From Paracoccus methylarcula (GTDB taxonomy: Bacteria; Pseudomonadota; Alphaproteobacteria; Rhodobacterales; Rhodobacteraceae): a DNA stretch of 64,000 nt. This document shows positions 28,556 through 37,587 of this stretch, piece by piece. A program made the translations under genes and the position numbers. The notes below the pieces were generated by a model that saw nothing but the letters and a program-made list of their open reading frames with translations, was not told where the DNA came from and did not search any database. The stretch spans positions 186,001-250,000 of the forward strand of contig NZ_PXNQ02000003.1 of assembly GCF_003007735.2 (NCBI RefSeq). Direction: 5' to 3'. Within the stretch, counting starts at the first letter, position 1. Every line of letters starts with the position of its first letter.

Positions 28556-29440
28556 TCAGATCAGGCCGTTATCCTTCAGGAACTGTGTGGCCGCGTTCTC
28601 GATCGAGACCTTCTCGACATCGACGCTGGCGTTCAGCTTGGCCATCACCTCGTCATTCAGCTTGGCCGAGACCTCGTTCAGCAGTTCGCCGATATCGGGA
28701 TTGGCTTCCAATACCTCGTCGCGGATCACCGGGGCAAGGGCGTAGCTGGGAAAATAGCCCTTGTCGTCGGCGAGCACGGTGAAGTTGAAGGCGGGAATCC
28801 GGCCATCGGTCGCAAAGACCAGCCCGACATCGACCTGTCCGTCCTTGAGCGCCTGATAGACCAGCCCGGTATCCATCCGCTTGATATTGGCGCGGCCGAA
28901 TTCGAAGCCATAGGCCTCTTGCAGCGGCTTCAGCCCGTCGGCGCGGGCATAGAATTCGGCATTCGAGGCAAGGGTCAAGTCGCCATCGTCATTCACGGCC
29001 TGGGCCAGGTCCGAGATCGTCTTGATGCCGGTTTCCTCGGAATCCTCGGCGCGCATGGCGAAGGCATAGGTGTTGTTGGCCTCGGACGGGTTCAGCCAGA
29101 CGATGCCCTTTTCGGCGTCCAGTTCCTTGACTCGGCTATAGGTCGCTTCGGGGTCCAGCTTTTCCTCGACCTTGTTATAGGTGATCAGCGAGGTGCCGGT
29201 ATATTCCCAGTAGACATCGATCTGGCCGTTCTCCATCGCCTGCCGCACAGCAGCAGAGCCCATGCCGGCGCGGTTGTCGACATTATGGCCATTCGCCTCC
29301 AGCACCTGCTGGGTGATAGCCGAGAGGAGCTGCTGTTCGGTAAAGTTCTTGCCGCCGACGACGATATCGGCAGCCTGCGCGCCCATGGCGAAACCGGCGA
29401 GGGCAAGGCCGGTGAGGGTGGATTTGACGGTGATGTTCAT
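28556..29440 (-). CDS. Glycine betaine/quaternary amine ABC transporter substrate-binding protein (OpuBC/OsmF type)
   Basis: Periplasmic binding protein of 294 residues. A Sec signal ends at G-A-Q-A-A-D; the mature part begins I-V-V-G-G-K-N-F-T-E-Q, the hallmark of OpuAC-type binding proteins for betaine, choline or carnitine, and includes Y-W-E-Y-T-G-T. It has no lipobox Cys. It belongs to a four-gene importer with two permeases and one ATPase on the same strand. The neighbouring demethylase genes point to glycine betaine or a related N-methylated compound. Confidence 0.9.
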   Translation of the reverse strand: MNITVKSTLTGLALAGFAMGAQAADIVVGGKNFTEQQLLSAITQQVLEANGHNVDNRAGMGSAAVRQAMENGQIDVYWEYTGTSLITYNKVEEKLDPEATYSRVKELDAEKGIVWLNPSEANNTYAFAMRAEDSEETGIKTISDLAQAVNDDGDLTLASNAEFYARADGLKPLQEAYGFEFGRANIKRMDTGLVYQALKDGQVDVGLVFATDGRIPAFNFTVLADDKGYFPSYALAPVIRDEVLEANPDIGELLNEVSAKLNDEVMAKLNASVDVEKVSIENAATQFLKDNGLI

Positions 29441-29476
29441 TTGAAACTCTCCCTTTGTTGGCTGGATGGTATTTTT

Positions 29477-30238
29477 CTATCGCAGCGGGTTCACGCCTTT
29501 GGGGATCAGGTGCAACTGCGCCTGTCCCATCAGGAAATCGACGGCAACGGCAAGCGCAGCGGTCGGGATCGCCCCGGCCAGCAGCATGCCGGTATCCATC
29601 AGGTCGATGCCGGTGAAGATCAACTCGCCCAAGCCCCCGCCGCCGATCAGGAAGGCCAGCGGCGTCGTGCCGACATTGATCGCCAAAGCGGTGCGGATGC
29701 CGGAAAAGATCACGTAGAGCGCGTTGGGCAGCTCGATCCGCCAGAGGATCTGGCGCCGGGTCATGCCCATGCCGGTCGCGGCCTCTTTCAGATGCGAGGG
29801 AACCGTCAGCAGACCGGCATAGGTATTGCGCACGATCGGCAGAAGCGAGGCGACGAACAGCCCGAAGAACGCGGGCGGAAAGCCGATGCCCAGAAGCGTC
29901 ATCGACAGCGCGACGACGGCCAGTGTCGGGATGGTGGTGCCGATATTGAAGACCTGCATCACCGTTTCGGCGTAACGCTCCATCGACGGGCGCGACAGCC
30001 AGATGCCGACCGGCAACCCGACCAGGATTGCCGCTGTCCCGGAGGAAACGACAAGCACAAGATGCTGCTTGGTCAGGTAGACGATATCTTCCCGATAGGT
30101 GACAATCGAGTCGACCAGACCCGAGGCCGAAACCCATATGCCGAGCGCGAAGACCAGAAACAGGGTGGCGCGCGGCCAAGGCCAAGCGACTGCGTCATGA
30201 CGCCTCCAGCTTTTCGGGGGTATTCCGGTCGCGGGCAT
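29477..30238 (-). CDS. Betaine-type ABC transporter permease (OpuBD-like); 5' end uncertain
   Basis: Inner-membrane permease with six segments and the EAA loop E-A-A-T-G-M-G-M-T. The open frame runs from 30238, but that start would overlap the ATPase gene by 44 nt and begins with an unusual Trp/Pro/Arg-rich stretch. A better start, ATG 30198 overlapping the ATPase stop as ATGA, is in a different frame (M-T-Q-S-L-G-L-G-R-A). The distance 30198 to 29477 is one base short of three. A single lost base at about 30160-30190 would join that start to the frame A-T-L-F-L-V-F-A. The intact 253-residue form is possible but less natural. Confidence 0.82.
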   Translation of the reverse strand: MPATGIPPKSWRRHDAVAWPWPRATLFLVFALGIWVSASGLVDSIVTYREDIVYLTKQHLVLVVSSGTAAILVGLPVGIWLSRPSMERYAETVMQVFNIGTTIPTLAVVALSMTLLGIGFPPAFFGLFVASLLPIVRNTYAGLLTVPSHLKEAATGMGMTRRQILWRIELPNALYVIFSGIRTALAINVGTTPLAFLIGGGGLGELIFTGIDLMDTGMLLAGAIPTAALAVAVDFLMGQAQLHLIPKGVNPLR

Positions 30239-31343
30239 AGGTAGCTTGCAGCGCAGCGGTCACGTCGGGCTGCGAGATGACGCCCGCAAAGCGGCCCTGA
30301 TCGTCGGTGCAGGCCAGCCACATGGTGTCCTGCGCGAACATCTCGGACACGACGGCGCGCAGATCGGCGCGGATGGGCACTGTCGCAGGCAGCGGATGGG
30401 CCAGGTCGCGCACCGTTCCCGAGGCGCCGGTCATCTCTTCGGCGGTCACGAAACCGACCGGGCGGTGATCGCTGTCGATGACCACCGCAATCCGGGCCTT
30501 TGCCCCAGAAAGGGCCTGCCGCGCATCGTCGATCTTGGTCGAGCGAGAGGTGATCGGCGCATCGCTCCTGGCGACCTGTTCGGCGGTCAGCAGGCGCAGC
30601 CGCTTCAGGGTGCGGTCGGCACCGACGAAATCAGCGACGAATTCATTCGACGGATGCGCCAGGATCCGGTCGGGCGAGGCGTATTGCTCGATCTTGCCCG
30701 CCCGGAAGATGGCGACCTTGTCGCCCATCTTCACCGCCTCGTCGATATCGTGGCTGACGAACATGATGGTCTTCTTCATCTCGGACTGCATCTTCAGGAA
30801 CTCGTCCTGGATGATCTCTCGGTTGATCGGGTCGATGGCCCCGAAGGGCTCGTCCATCAGCATCACCGGCGGATCGGCGGCCAGCGCCCGGATCACCCCG
30901 ACACGCTGCTGCTGGCCGCCCGACAGTTCTTTCGGAAAGCGCTTCAGGTATTGGCGGGCATCGAGCCCGACCAGGTCCAGCAACTCGGCGGCGCGGTTCG
31001 CGGCCCGCTTTGCGTCCCAGTTCAGCAGCCTGGGCACGACGCAGATATTTTCCTCGATGGTCATGTTGGGGAACAGGCCGATCTGCTGGATCACATAACC
31101 GATATTGCGGCGCAGTTCGATATCGTCGAGCCCGGACGTATCCTTGCCATCAAGATAGATCTTGCCGCTGGTGGGCGGGATCAGCCGGTTGATCATCTTG
31201 AGCGCGGTGGTCTTGCCGCAACCGGAAGGGCCCAGAAGGATGCAGATCTCGCCCTCGGGCACCTCCATGTTCACCCGGTCGGCGGCAACGACATCGCCAT
31301 TCGGCGTCCTGAAAATCTTGGTCAGGTCTTCGAGACGGATCAT
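30195..31343 (-). CDS. Betaine-type ABC transporter ATP-binding protein with CBS domains (OpuBA/ProV type)
   Basis: Cytoplasmic ATPase of 382 residues. Walker A G-P-S-G-C-G-K-T-T near residue 40, Q-loop Q-Q-I-G-L-F-P, signature L-S-G-G-Q-Q-Q-R, Walker B V-M-L-M-D-E-P-F-G-A-I-D and switch His in F-V-S-H-D. The C-terminal region (about 250-370) has two CBS repeats; in OpuA relatives these sense ionic strength. It lies between the two permease genes, 116 nt after the first permease. Confidence 0.93.
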   Translation of the reverse strand: MIRLEDLTKIFRTPNGDVVAADRVNMEVPEGEICILLGPSGCGKTTALKMINRLIPPTSGKIYLDGKDTSGLDDIELRRNIGYVIQQIGLFPNMTIEENICVVPRLLNWDAKRAANRAAELLDLVGLDARQYLKRFPKELSGGQQQRVGVIRALAADPPVMLMDEPFGAIDPINREIIQDEFLKMQSEMKKTIMFVSHDIDEAVKMGDKVAIFRAGKIEQYASPDRILAHPSNEFVADFVGADRTLKRLRLLTAEQVARSDAPITSRSTKIDDARQALSGAKARIAVVIDSDHRPVGFVTAEEMTGASGTVRDLAHPLPATVPIRADLRAVVSEMFAQDTMWLACTDDQGRFAGVISQPDVTAALQATYARDRNTPEKLEAS

Positions 31344-31459
31344 GTGAGATGTCCTTCCTGTGATTTGTTGTCCTTGCCGGCTTTACGCATTGACAGCGCT
31401 TTTACCGGTTCCTGGCCCCGTTGCATTGGACAGTGGGACGAAGGCGGGCCTCGCCCCCG

Positions 31460-32109
31460 TCAGCGTTTCAGCCCGGCCGGGGTCAGCCGCTTTTGCAGTT
31501 TCAACAAGCCCCAATCCGCAACGATAGCCAGCAGCGAGACGGCAATCGCCCCGGTGATGAGCTGACGCGGATCTGTCTGGGATATGCCTCGGGCGATCAG
31601 CACGCCAAGCCCGCCCGCACCGATATAGGCGGCAATCGCGGCCACGCCGATATTCATCACCACGCGGTGCGGACGCCCGCCATGATGACCGGGATGGCGA
31701 TCGGGATCTCGAGCCGCGCCAGACGCTGGAACGGGGTCATGCCCATCCCCGTCGCCGCCTCGCGCAGGGCGGGATCGACATTGGTGATCGCGGTATAGGT
31801 GTTCCGGACGATGGGCAGTTGCGAATAGAGCAGGATCGCGATCACGGCGGGCAGCCAGCCGATCCCCTGCCCGATCTTCGAGAGTATCGGGATCATCAGG
31901 CCGAACAGGGCGATCGACGGGATCGTGACGATGATCGAGGCGACGTAAAGCACCATATCCGCGATGCGCTTGTTCTGGGTGATGGCGATGCCGATCGGCA
32001 CACCCGTCAGGATCGCGAAACCCACCGCGACCACGACGATCGAGATATGTTCGCCCGCCAGTCCGAGGATCACCAGCCAGTTATTCGCGATGAAGCCCAG
32101 AATCTCCAA
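31460..32109 (-). CDS. Betaine-type ABC transporter permease (OpuBB-like, frameshifted in this sequence)
   Basis: First gene of the importer operon. TTG at 32109 follows an AGGGGGG site; no ATG is available nearby. The EAA loop reads E-A-A-T-G-M-G-M-T. The frame breaks after I-M-A-G-V-R-T-A at about 31659-31664 and resumes as V-M-N-I-G-V-A-A-I-A-A-Y-I-G. The span is one base short of three; one G (GCGTGG to GCGGTGG) restores a protein of 216 residues. The operon diverges from gbcA across a 378-nt regulatory gap. Confidence 0.87.
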
Positions 32110-32487
32110 TATGTCCCCCCTTTCCTCTGGTGATGGATCGCGATCTATCGGCAGCTATCCCGGGATAGCCCGGATCGGCCCGAGTCACGTTGCGTGTTTC
32201 CGCCATCGTCTTGCATAAATCCGCCATAAGCCTTGATCTCGGGCGGCGGCCAGCGGTTGCGGACTGGCATGGCGGCATCTGTCGACAGCTGCGGAACCCG
32301 ATTATAGACCGCGTGCCATACCGATCTTCAAGAGAAACTTCGTCGCGGATGCTGTCCTTCCTTCCGGTCGGAAAGCTGGCTGCCGATGTCGGAATCATTG
32401 GCGCATATCCGACTGCCAAGGCGTCAGGATGGAGGGCATCGAGAAGCGGGGCCTCGCCCGCGATTGGACATTCAGGAGGCATCAGGG
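32110..32487. promoter_or_regulatory. Divergent control region between importer operon and gbcA, with a 16-bp palindrome
   Basis: No gene is seen. A perfect palindrome GCTATCCCGGGATAGC lies at 32154-32169, about 45 nt before the importer start. A second inverted repeat GTCGGA-N14-TCCGAC lies near 32375-32400, and TTCCG-GT-CGGAA near 32354-32365. A weak TATAGA -10-like site occurs at 32303-32308 toward gbcA. An AGGAGG ribosome site (about 32474) serves gbcA. These are candidate operators for a shared regulator such as the GbdR-like protein encoded nearby. Confidence 0.5.
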
Positions 32488-33720
32488 ATGCTGAAGGAAC
32501 GAATTGCAGGGCTGCTGGACCAGCGGCTTTCCGGCCACTCGCTTCCCCGCGATTTTTATGTGGACGAACAGGTCTTCCAGGCCGATATCGAGGCCGTGTT
32601 CGAAACCGACTGGCTTTTCGCCTGCAGCACGGTCGAGATTCCGCGCCCCGGCGATTACCTGACATTGCGGGTTGGTCACAACCCGATCGTGGTGCTGCGC
32701 AACCGCGAGGGCGAGGTCGTGGCCTTCCACAATACCTGCCGGCATCGCGGCTCGCAGATCTGCCTGAAGGAAAGGGGCCGCGCCAATCGGCTGGTCTGCC
32801 CCTATCACCAATGGGTCTACGAGTTGGACGGCAGCCTGATCAATGCCCGGCAGATGCCCGAGGGTTTCGATACCAGCGCCTATAGCCTCGCGCCTGTGCA
32901 TGTTGAGGTGATCTGCGGCATGGTCTATATCTGCCTTGCCGACGAGCCGCCGTCGCTGGAGCGTTTCAGGGCGGGTGTCACTCCCTATATCGCCCCGCAT
33001 ATGCCCGACCGCACCAAGGTTGCATTCACCTCGACCATTGTCGAAGAGGCGAACTGGAAACTGGTGATCGAGAATAACCGCGAATGCTATCACTGCGCGG
33101 CGAACCATCCCGAACTGCTGGTCTCAATGGTCGAATTCGCCCTACCGGACGATCCGCAGGCAAAGACCCAGTTCCAGGGGCTGATGGATCGCTCGACCGC
33201 ACGATGGGATGCACTGGAATTACCCCACAAGCCCGCCGATGGCGGGATCGAGTTCCGCTGCATCCGCCTGCCCTTCAACGAAAATACGGTGTCCTTCACG
33301 ACGGATGGAAAACCGGCCTGCAACAAGCTGCTGGGTGATTTCACCGAGCAGGATCTGGGCTCGGTCCGCATGTTCCGCGTGCCGCATAACTGGAACCATT
33401 TCCTGTCCGATCACATCATCCATTTCCGCGTCCTGCCGATCTCGGCGAACCGGACGGAGCTGCGCACAACCTGGCTGGTTCACGAGGATGCGGTCGAAGG
33501 CGTGGATTACGATGTCGAGCATCTGACCGAGGTGTGGATGGCGACCAATAGCGAGGACGGAATGCTGGCCGAGAACAATCACCGGGGGGTTCTGTCGCGC
33601 GCCTATCGGCCGGGTCCCTATGCACCGTCGGAATTCATGCTGACCCATTTCACCGATTGGTATGCGGGCAAGATGGGCGACTATGTCGGCACCCCGCACA
33701 GGGCGGTAGCAGCGGAGTAG
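32488..33720 (+). CDS. gbcA: Rieske oxygenase subunit GbcA (glycine betaine demethylase)
   Basis: Catalytic subunit of a two-component N-demethylase, 410 residues, that converts glycine betaine to dimethylglycine plus formaldehyde in characterised relatives. ATG 32488 has an AGGAGG site. The Rieske cluster ligands are C84-x-H86 and C104-x2-H107; the mononuclear iron His pair is H202 and H207 in N-N-R-E-C-Y-H-C-A-A-N-H. Blocks such as A-N-W-K-L-V-I-E-N-N-R-E and V-H-E-D-A-V-E-G-V-D-Y-D closely match Pseudomonas GbcA as recalled. Relatives also act on stachydrine or carnitine, so the exact betaine is inferred from the adjacent sarcosine oxidase genes. Confidence 0.88.
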   Translation: MLKERIAGLLDQRLSGHSLPRDFYVDEQVFQADIEAVFETDWLFACSTVEIPRPGDYLTLRVGHNPIVVLRNREGEVVAFHNTCRHRGSQICLKERGRANRLVCPYHQWVYELDGSLINARQMPEGFDTSAYSLAPVHVEVICGMVYICLADEPPSLERFRAGVTPYIAPHMPDRTKVAFTSTIVEEANWKLVIENNRECYHCAANHPELLVSMVEFALPDDPQAKTQFQGLMDRSTARWDALELPHKPADGGIEFRCIRLPFNENTVSFTTDGKPACNKLLGDFTEQDLGSVRMFRVPHNWNHFLSDHIIHFRVLPISANRTELRTTWLVHEDAVEGVDYDVEHLTEVWMATNSEDGMLAENNHRGVLSRAYRPGPYAPSEFMLTHFTDWYAGKMGDYVGTPHRAVAAE

Positions 33721-33724
33721 GGGC

Positions 33725-34756
33725 GTGGATACGCAAGCAATCGCTACGGGCCTGATGCCCCTGTCCTGCATCGCGATCCGTCAGGAGACGCCGACGATCA
33801 AGACCTTCCGCCTGCGCGCGCGGTCGGGGCCGGTCAGCTTCGTGCCGGGGCAGGCGCTGGTGCTGAAAGTGCCGATGCCCGATGGTCCGCTCTGGCGCAG
33901 CTTTACCATCTCGGGCGGGGGCGGGGGTGATCTTCACCTGACCATCAAGGCGCAGGCGGCAGGCGGCGCGACCCGCTGGCTGCATGACCATTTCCGCGAA
34001 GGCGATGTCATCGAGGCGCGCCCGCCGCGTGGCACCTTTACGCTGGCGCTTCGAAGCAATGAGAAACTGGCCTTCGTCTCGGGCGGGTCGGGCGCGACGC
34101 CGATGATGGCTATGCTGCGTGACCTGGCCGAGAGCGAGCCGGAGGCCGATCTGGCCTGGTTCCATGCCGCGCGCGATCCGTCCGAAATGCTGTTCACGTC
34201 CGAACTGACCGAGTTGCAGCGCCGGATGCCCCGGTTGAGCGTGGCCGTGACGGTGACGCGGCCCGCTCCGGGCTGGTTCGGGTATCATGGCCGCATCCGC
34301 CGTGGGCTTCTCGCAGCGGCTGTGCCGGATTTCGGTCGCCGAGAGGTGTTCTGCTGCGGTCCCGGCGGTTTCATGCAGGAGGCGCGGCTGATCCACGCGG
34401 CAGAAGGCGGCGCGAAGGCGCAATTCCATACCGAGAGCTTTGGCACCGAGACTCCCGTCACCCCTGTTGCACCCGAACCGGTTGAAACGGGCGGCCCCGC
34501 CCATCTGCTGAAGGTGAATGGTCGCGACCTGCATATCCGTCCGGCCGAGACGGTCCTGCAAGCCAGCTTGCGTCAAGGCGTCGTCATCCCCTGCGGCTGC
34601 GGCGAGGGCATGTGCGGGACCTGCATGGTCAGGCTGGTGTCGGGCGATGTCGATGCCCGGCCCAATGGTGGGCTGACCGCAGAAGAGGCAGAGCAGGGCT
34701 ATATCCTCGCCTGTTCGAGCCGTGCGGTCTCGGATGTCGAGATTGCCCTGGAATAG
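33725..34756 (+). CDS. gbcB: Rieske oxygenase reductase GbcB
   Basis: Electron-transfer partner of GbcA, 343 residues. The N-terminal FAD/NAD(P)-binding ferredoxin-reductase domain has R-S-F-T-I-S and G-G-S-G-A-T-P-M-M-A, and the C-terminal plant-type [2Fe-2S] domain has C292-x4-C297-x2-C300 plus the distal Cys in I-L-A-C-S-S. It begins 4 nt after the gbcA stop. The domain order (reductase then ferredoxin) is that of GbcB-type reductases. Confidence 0.88.
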   Translation: MDTQAIATGLMPLSCIAIRQETPTIKTFRLRARSGPVSFVPGQALVLKVPMPDGPLWRSFTISGGGGGDLHLTIKAQAAGGATRWLHDHFREGDVIEARPPRGTFTLALRSNEKLAFVSGGSGATPMMAMLRDLAESEPEADLAWFHAARDPSEMLFTSELTELQRRMPRLSVAVTVTRPAPGWFGYHGRIRRGLLAAAVPDFGRREVFCCGPGGFMQEARLIHAAEGGAKAQFHTESFGTETPVTPVAPEPVETGGPAHLLKVNGRDLHIRPAETVLQASLRQGVVIPCGCGEGMCGTCMVRLVSGDVDARPNGGLTAEEAEQGYILACSSRAVSDVEIALE

Positions 34757-34853
34757 CGGTGTTCGGGTTGCCCGGGGGGTGACGGCTTGAAAGATCTCTT
34801 GAAGCCGGTACGGCGTCCGATCAATCATGGCGCAATGCCATCAGGGACCGCCA

Positions 34854-35876
34854 ATGTTTTACCATGAGATCAGGGAACCCCTGTGTTTCGCCTTTCTGAT
34901 GCTCGACGGGCAATCGATGATGAGCCTTGCCTCGGCGACGGAACCCCTGCGGGCGGCCAATCGCCTGTTGGGGCGCGAAGCGTTCCGGTGGGACCTCTGC
35001 AGCCTTGACGGATCGCCCGTTCTGGCCTCGAACGGGCTGCCCTTTCAGGCGGTTACATTGGATCAGGCGCTGGAACGCAATCACGCGATCTTTCTGTGCG
35101 GCGGGGTCCGGCTGGAGCCGCCGGACGAGCGGCCATACCTGGCGGCGATGCGGCGGGCGGCGCGCAGCGGGCTGGCGCTTGGCGCCCTCTCCACCGCCAG
35201 CTATCTCATGGCGCAGGCGGGGCTGCTGGACGGCTATCGCTGCACCATCCACTGGGAAAACCGGACGGCCTTCGAAGAGGATTTTCCGCATCTCGAGATG
35301 ACCTGCACATTGTTCGAGATCGACCGGAACCGGCTGACCTGCTCGGGCGGGACGGCGGCCATGGACCTGATGTTGCAGATCATCGCCGACCGGCACGGGG
35401 CCGATCTTGCGCAGGCCGTCGCCAACCAGTTCCACCACGAGCGGATTCGCGAGGCGAACGAGGATCAGCAGGGCGGCAGGGAGCAGCAGATGACCGCCCT
35501 GCCCCAACCCCTGCAAAGGGTCATCCGGCTGATGCGGCAGAACCTGGAAATTCCGGTGCCGATCGAGGAGCTGGCCGAAGAGGTCTGCCTGAGCGCAAGG
35601 CAGCTTGAGCGCTTGTTCCGCCTGCATCTGGGGATGACCCCGGTGCGCTATTACATCTCGCTGCGCGTGGATCGGGCGCGCGAGATGCTTCTCTATACCG
35701 GAAAGCCGATCATGGATATTGCCGTCGCGTCGGGTTTCGCCTCGACTTCCCATTTCTCGAAATGGTTCAAGGAATTCAACAAGACCCGCCCGACGGAATT
35801 ACGCGCGCGTGCCCGACTCTTGCGCTCGCAATATCATCGCGGCCCGCTCGCCTCCGATGCGCAGGGTCAGCCGTAG
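34854..35876 (+). CDS. GlxA/GbdR family AraC-type regulator
   Basis: Transcription regulator of 340 residues with an N-terminal DJ-1/GATase1-like domain (about 1-190) and a C-terminal AraC HTH pair (about 225-325; L-S-A-R-Q-L-E-R-L-F-R and P-I-M-D-I-A-V-A-S-G-F-A-S-T-S-H-F). ATG 34854 follows AGGGA; the ATG at 34827 is an alternative with no clear site. Pseudomonas GbdR, of the same architecture, activates betaine catabolism genes in response to betaine or dimethylglycine. Its place between gbcAB and soxBDAG supports that role here. Confidence 0.85.
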   Translation: MFYHEIREPLCFAFLMLDGQSMMSLASATEPLRAANRLLGREAFRWDLCSLDGSPVLASNGLPFQAVTLDQALERNHAIFLCGGVRLEPPDERPYLAAMRRAARSGLALGALSTASYLMAQAGLLDGYRCTIHWENRTAFEEDFPHLEMTCTLFEIDRNRLTCSGGTAAMDLMLQIIADRHGADLAQAVANQFHHERIREANEDQQGGREQQMTALPQPLQRVIRLMRQNLEIPVPIEELAEEVCLSARQLERLFRLHLGMTPVRYYISLRVDRAREMLLYTGKPIMDIAVASGFASTSHFSKWFKEFNKTRPTELRARARLLRSQYHRGPLASDAQGQP

Positions 35877-36036
35877 ATCGCTCTTGCCATAGGGGTGGAA
35901 TCAGAAGTTTGGAATCCATCCCGCCTGCTTCCTTTGAAGGGCGCACATGGCCTGTCCAGGCAAGAGAATGTCTGTTTCAGGCACATTCCATCCCCATTGC
36001 TGTGCCAGATTGGAACGGAACAAGGAGTGCCATGCG

Positions 36037-37287
36037 ATGCATTTTTCCGGCTTTCGCGTCATCAAGGAGGCCCTGACAGGGCACAAGGGATGGAAACCGC
36101 TCTGGCGCAATCCCGATCCGCAACCATCCTATGACTATGTCATTATCGGCGGCGGCGGGCATGGGCTGGCGACGGCCTATTACCTCGCCCGCACCTTCGG
36201 GCAGGCGCGTATCGCGGTTCTGGAGAAGGGCTGGCTCGGGCAGGGGAATATCGGCCGGAACACGACAATCATCCGCTCGAACTACCTGCTGCCGGGGAAC
36301 GAGCCCTTCTATGAATTCTCGATGAAATTGTGGGAAGGGCTGGAGCAGGAGTTCAACTTCAACGCCATGATCAGCCAGCGCGGTGTGCTGAACCTGTATC
36401 ACAGTGACGCACAGCGGGATGCCTTCCGCCGCCGGGGTAATGCGATGCTGCTGGCGGGTGCGGATGCCGAACTGCTGGATACGGCCGGGGTCCGGGCGAT
36501 GGCACCTTTCCTGAATTTCGACAATGCCCGCTTCCCGATCAAGGGCGGGTTGCTGCAGCGCCGGGGCGGCACGGTCAGGCATGACGGGGTAGCCTGGGGC
36601 TATGCCCGCGGTGCCGACAGGCGCGGGGTCGATCTGATCCAGAATTGCGAAGTCACCGGTTTCCGGATCGAGGATGGCCGCATTCGGGGTGTCGAGACCT
36701 CTCGCGGTTACATCGGTGCGAAGAAGGTCGGGGTTGCCGTGGCCGGATCCACGGGGCGTGTCATGCAGATGGCGGGGATGCGCCTGCCGATCGAAAGCCA
36801 CGTGTTGCAGGCCTTTGTCACCGAGGGGCTGAAACCGGTCATTCCGGGCGTGATCACATTCGGCGCGGGGCATTTCTATGTCAGCCAGTCGGACAAGGGC
36901 GGGCTGGTCTTTGGCGGCGATATCGACGGCTACAATTCCTATGCCCAACGCGGCAACCTGCCGGTGGTCGAGGACGTGGCCGAAGGCGGCATGGCCCTGA
37001 TGCCGATGATCGGCAGGGCGCGGCTGCTGCGGTCATGGGGCGGGATCATGGACATGTCCATGGACGGCTCTCCGATCATCGACCGCACGCATGTCGAGGG
37101 GCTCTACCTGAATGCCGGCTGGTGCTATGGCGGCTTCAAGGCGACGCCTGCCAGCGGTTATGCCTTCGCGCATCTGCTGGCCAGGGATGCCCCGCATGAC
37201 ACCGCCCGTGGTTACCGCCTCGACCGTTTCGCACGCGGTCATGTCATCGACGAAAAAGGCGTGGGCGCCGCGCCGAACCTGCATTGA
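36037..37287 (+). CDS. soxB: Sarcosine oxidase subunit beta
   Basis: Flavin subunit of the heterotetrameric sarcosine oxidase, 416 residues, which oxidises sarcosine to glycine and a methylene unit. ATG 36037 has AAGGAG 9 nt upstream. The FAD-binding motif is I-I-G-G-G-G-H-G-L-A-T-A near residue 36. His182 in V-R-H-D-G-V-A-W aligns with the His that carries covalent FMN in known SoxB proteins. The following soxD starts 10 nt downstream. Confidence 0.93.
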   Translation: MHFSGFRVIKEALTGHKGWKPLWRNPDPQPSYDYVIIGGGGHGLATAYYLARTFGQARIAVLEKGWLGQGNIGRNTTIIRSNYLLPGNEPFYEFSMKLWEGLEQEFNFNAMISQRGVLNLYHSDAQRDAFRRRGNAMLLAGADAELLDTAGVRAMAPFLNFDNARFPIKGGLLQRRGGTVRHDGVAWGYARGADRRGVDLIQNCEVTGFRIEDGRIRGVETSRGYIGAKKVGVAVAGSTGRVMQMAGMRLPIESHVLQAFVTEGLKPVIPGVITFGAGHFYVSQSDKGGLVFGGDIDGYNSYAQRGNLPVVEDVAEGGMALMPMIGRARLLRSWGGIMDMSMDGSPIIDRTHVEGLYLNAGWCYGGFKATPASGYAFAHLLARDAPHDTARGYRLDRFARGHVIDEKGVGAAPNLH

Positions 37288-37296
37288 GGTCAAGAC

Positions 37297-37587
37297 ATGC
37301 TGATTCCCCATCCCCTGCTTGGCCTTCGCGACGCGCAGGAATTCACCTATCTGGGCGATGCAAGGCTGATCGAGCGCCCCGACGGAATGGCCGAGGGTGC
37401 CGAGGCTGCGTTCGCCGATTACGTCTATCTGCGCGACAACCCGGCGGGTGTGCATCGCGAGTTGTGGTTTCACGAACAGGGCGACCGGTCCTGGCTGGTC
37501 GTGACGCGCGACACCGTTACGCATGAGATCCTGGGCGCAGAGCTTGCCCGCGACGTGGCGCTGCGCGGAAAGGGAGGTGCGGCATGA
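37297..37587 (+). CDS. soxD: Sarcosine oxidase subunit delta with degenerate zinc site
   Basis: Small subunit of 96 residues. The family core is clear: D-A-Q-E-F-T-Y, Y-V-Y-L-R-D-N-P-A-G-V-H and R-D-T-V-T-H-E-I. In described relatives the N terminus C-P-x-C-G and a distal H-x3-C bind zinc. Here these read H-P-L-L-G and H-E-Q-G-D, so three of the four expected ligands are altered. The stop overlaps the soxA start (ATGA). Confidence 0.9.
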   Translation: MLIPHPLLGLRDAQEFTYLGDARLIERPDGMAEGAEAAFADYVYLRDNPAGVHRELWFHEQGDRSWLVVTRDTVTHEILGAELARDVALRGKGGAA

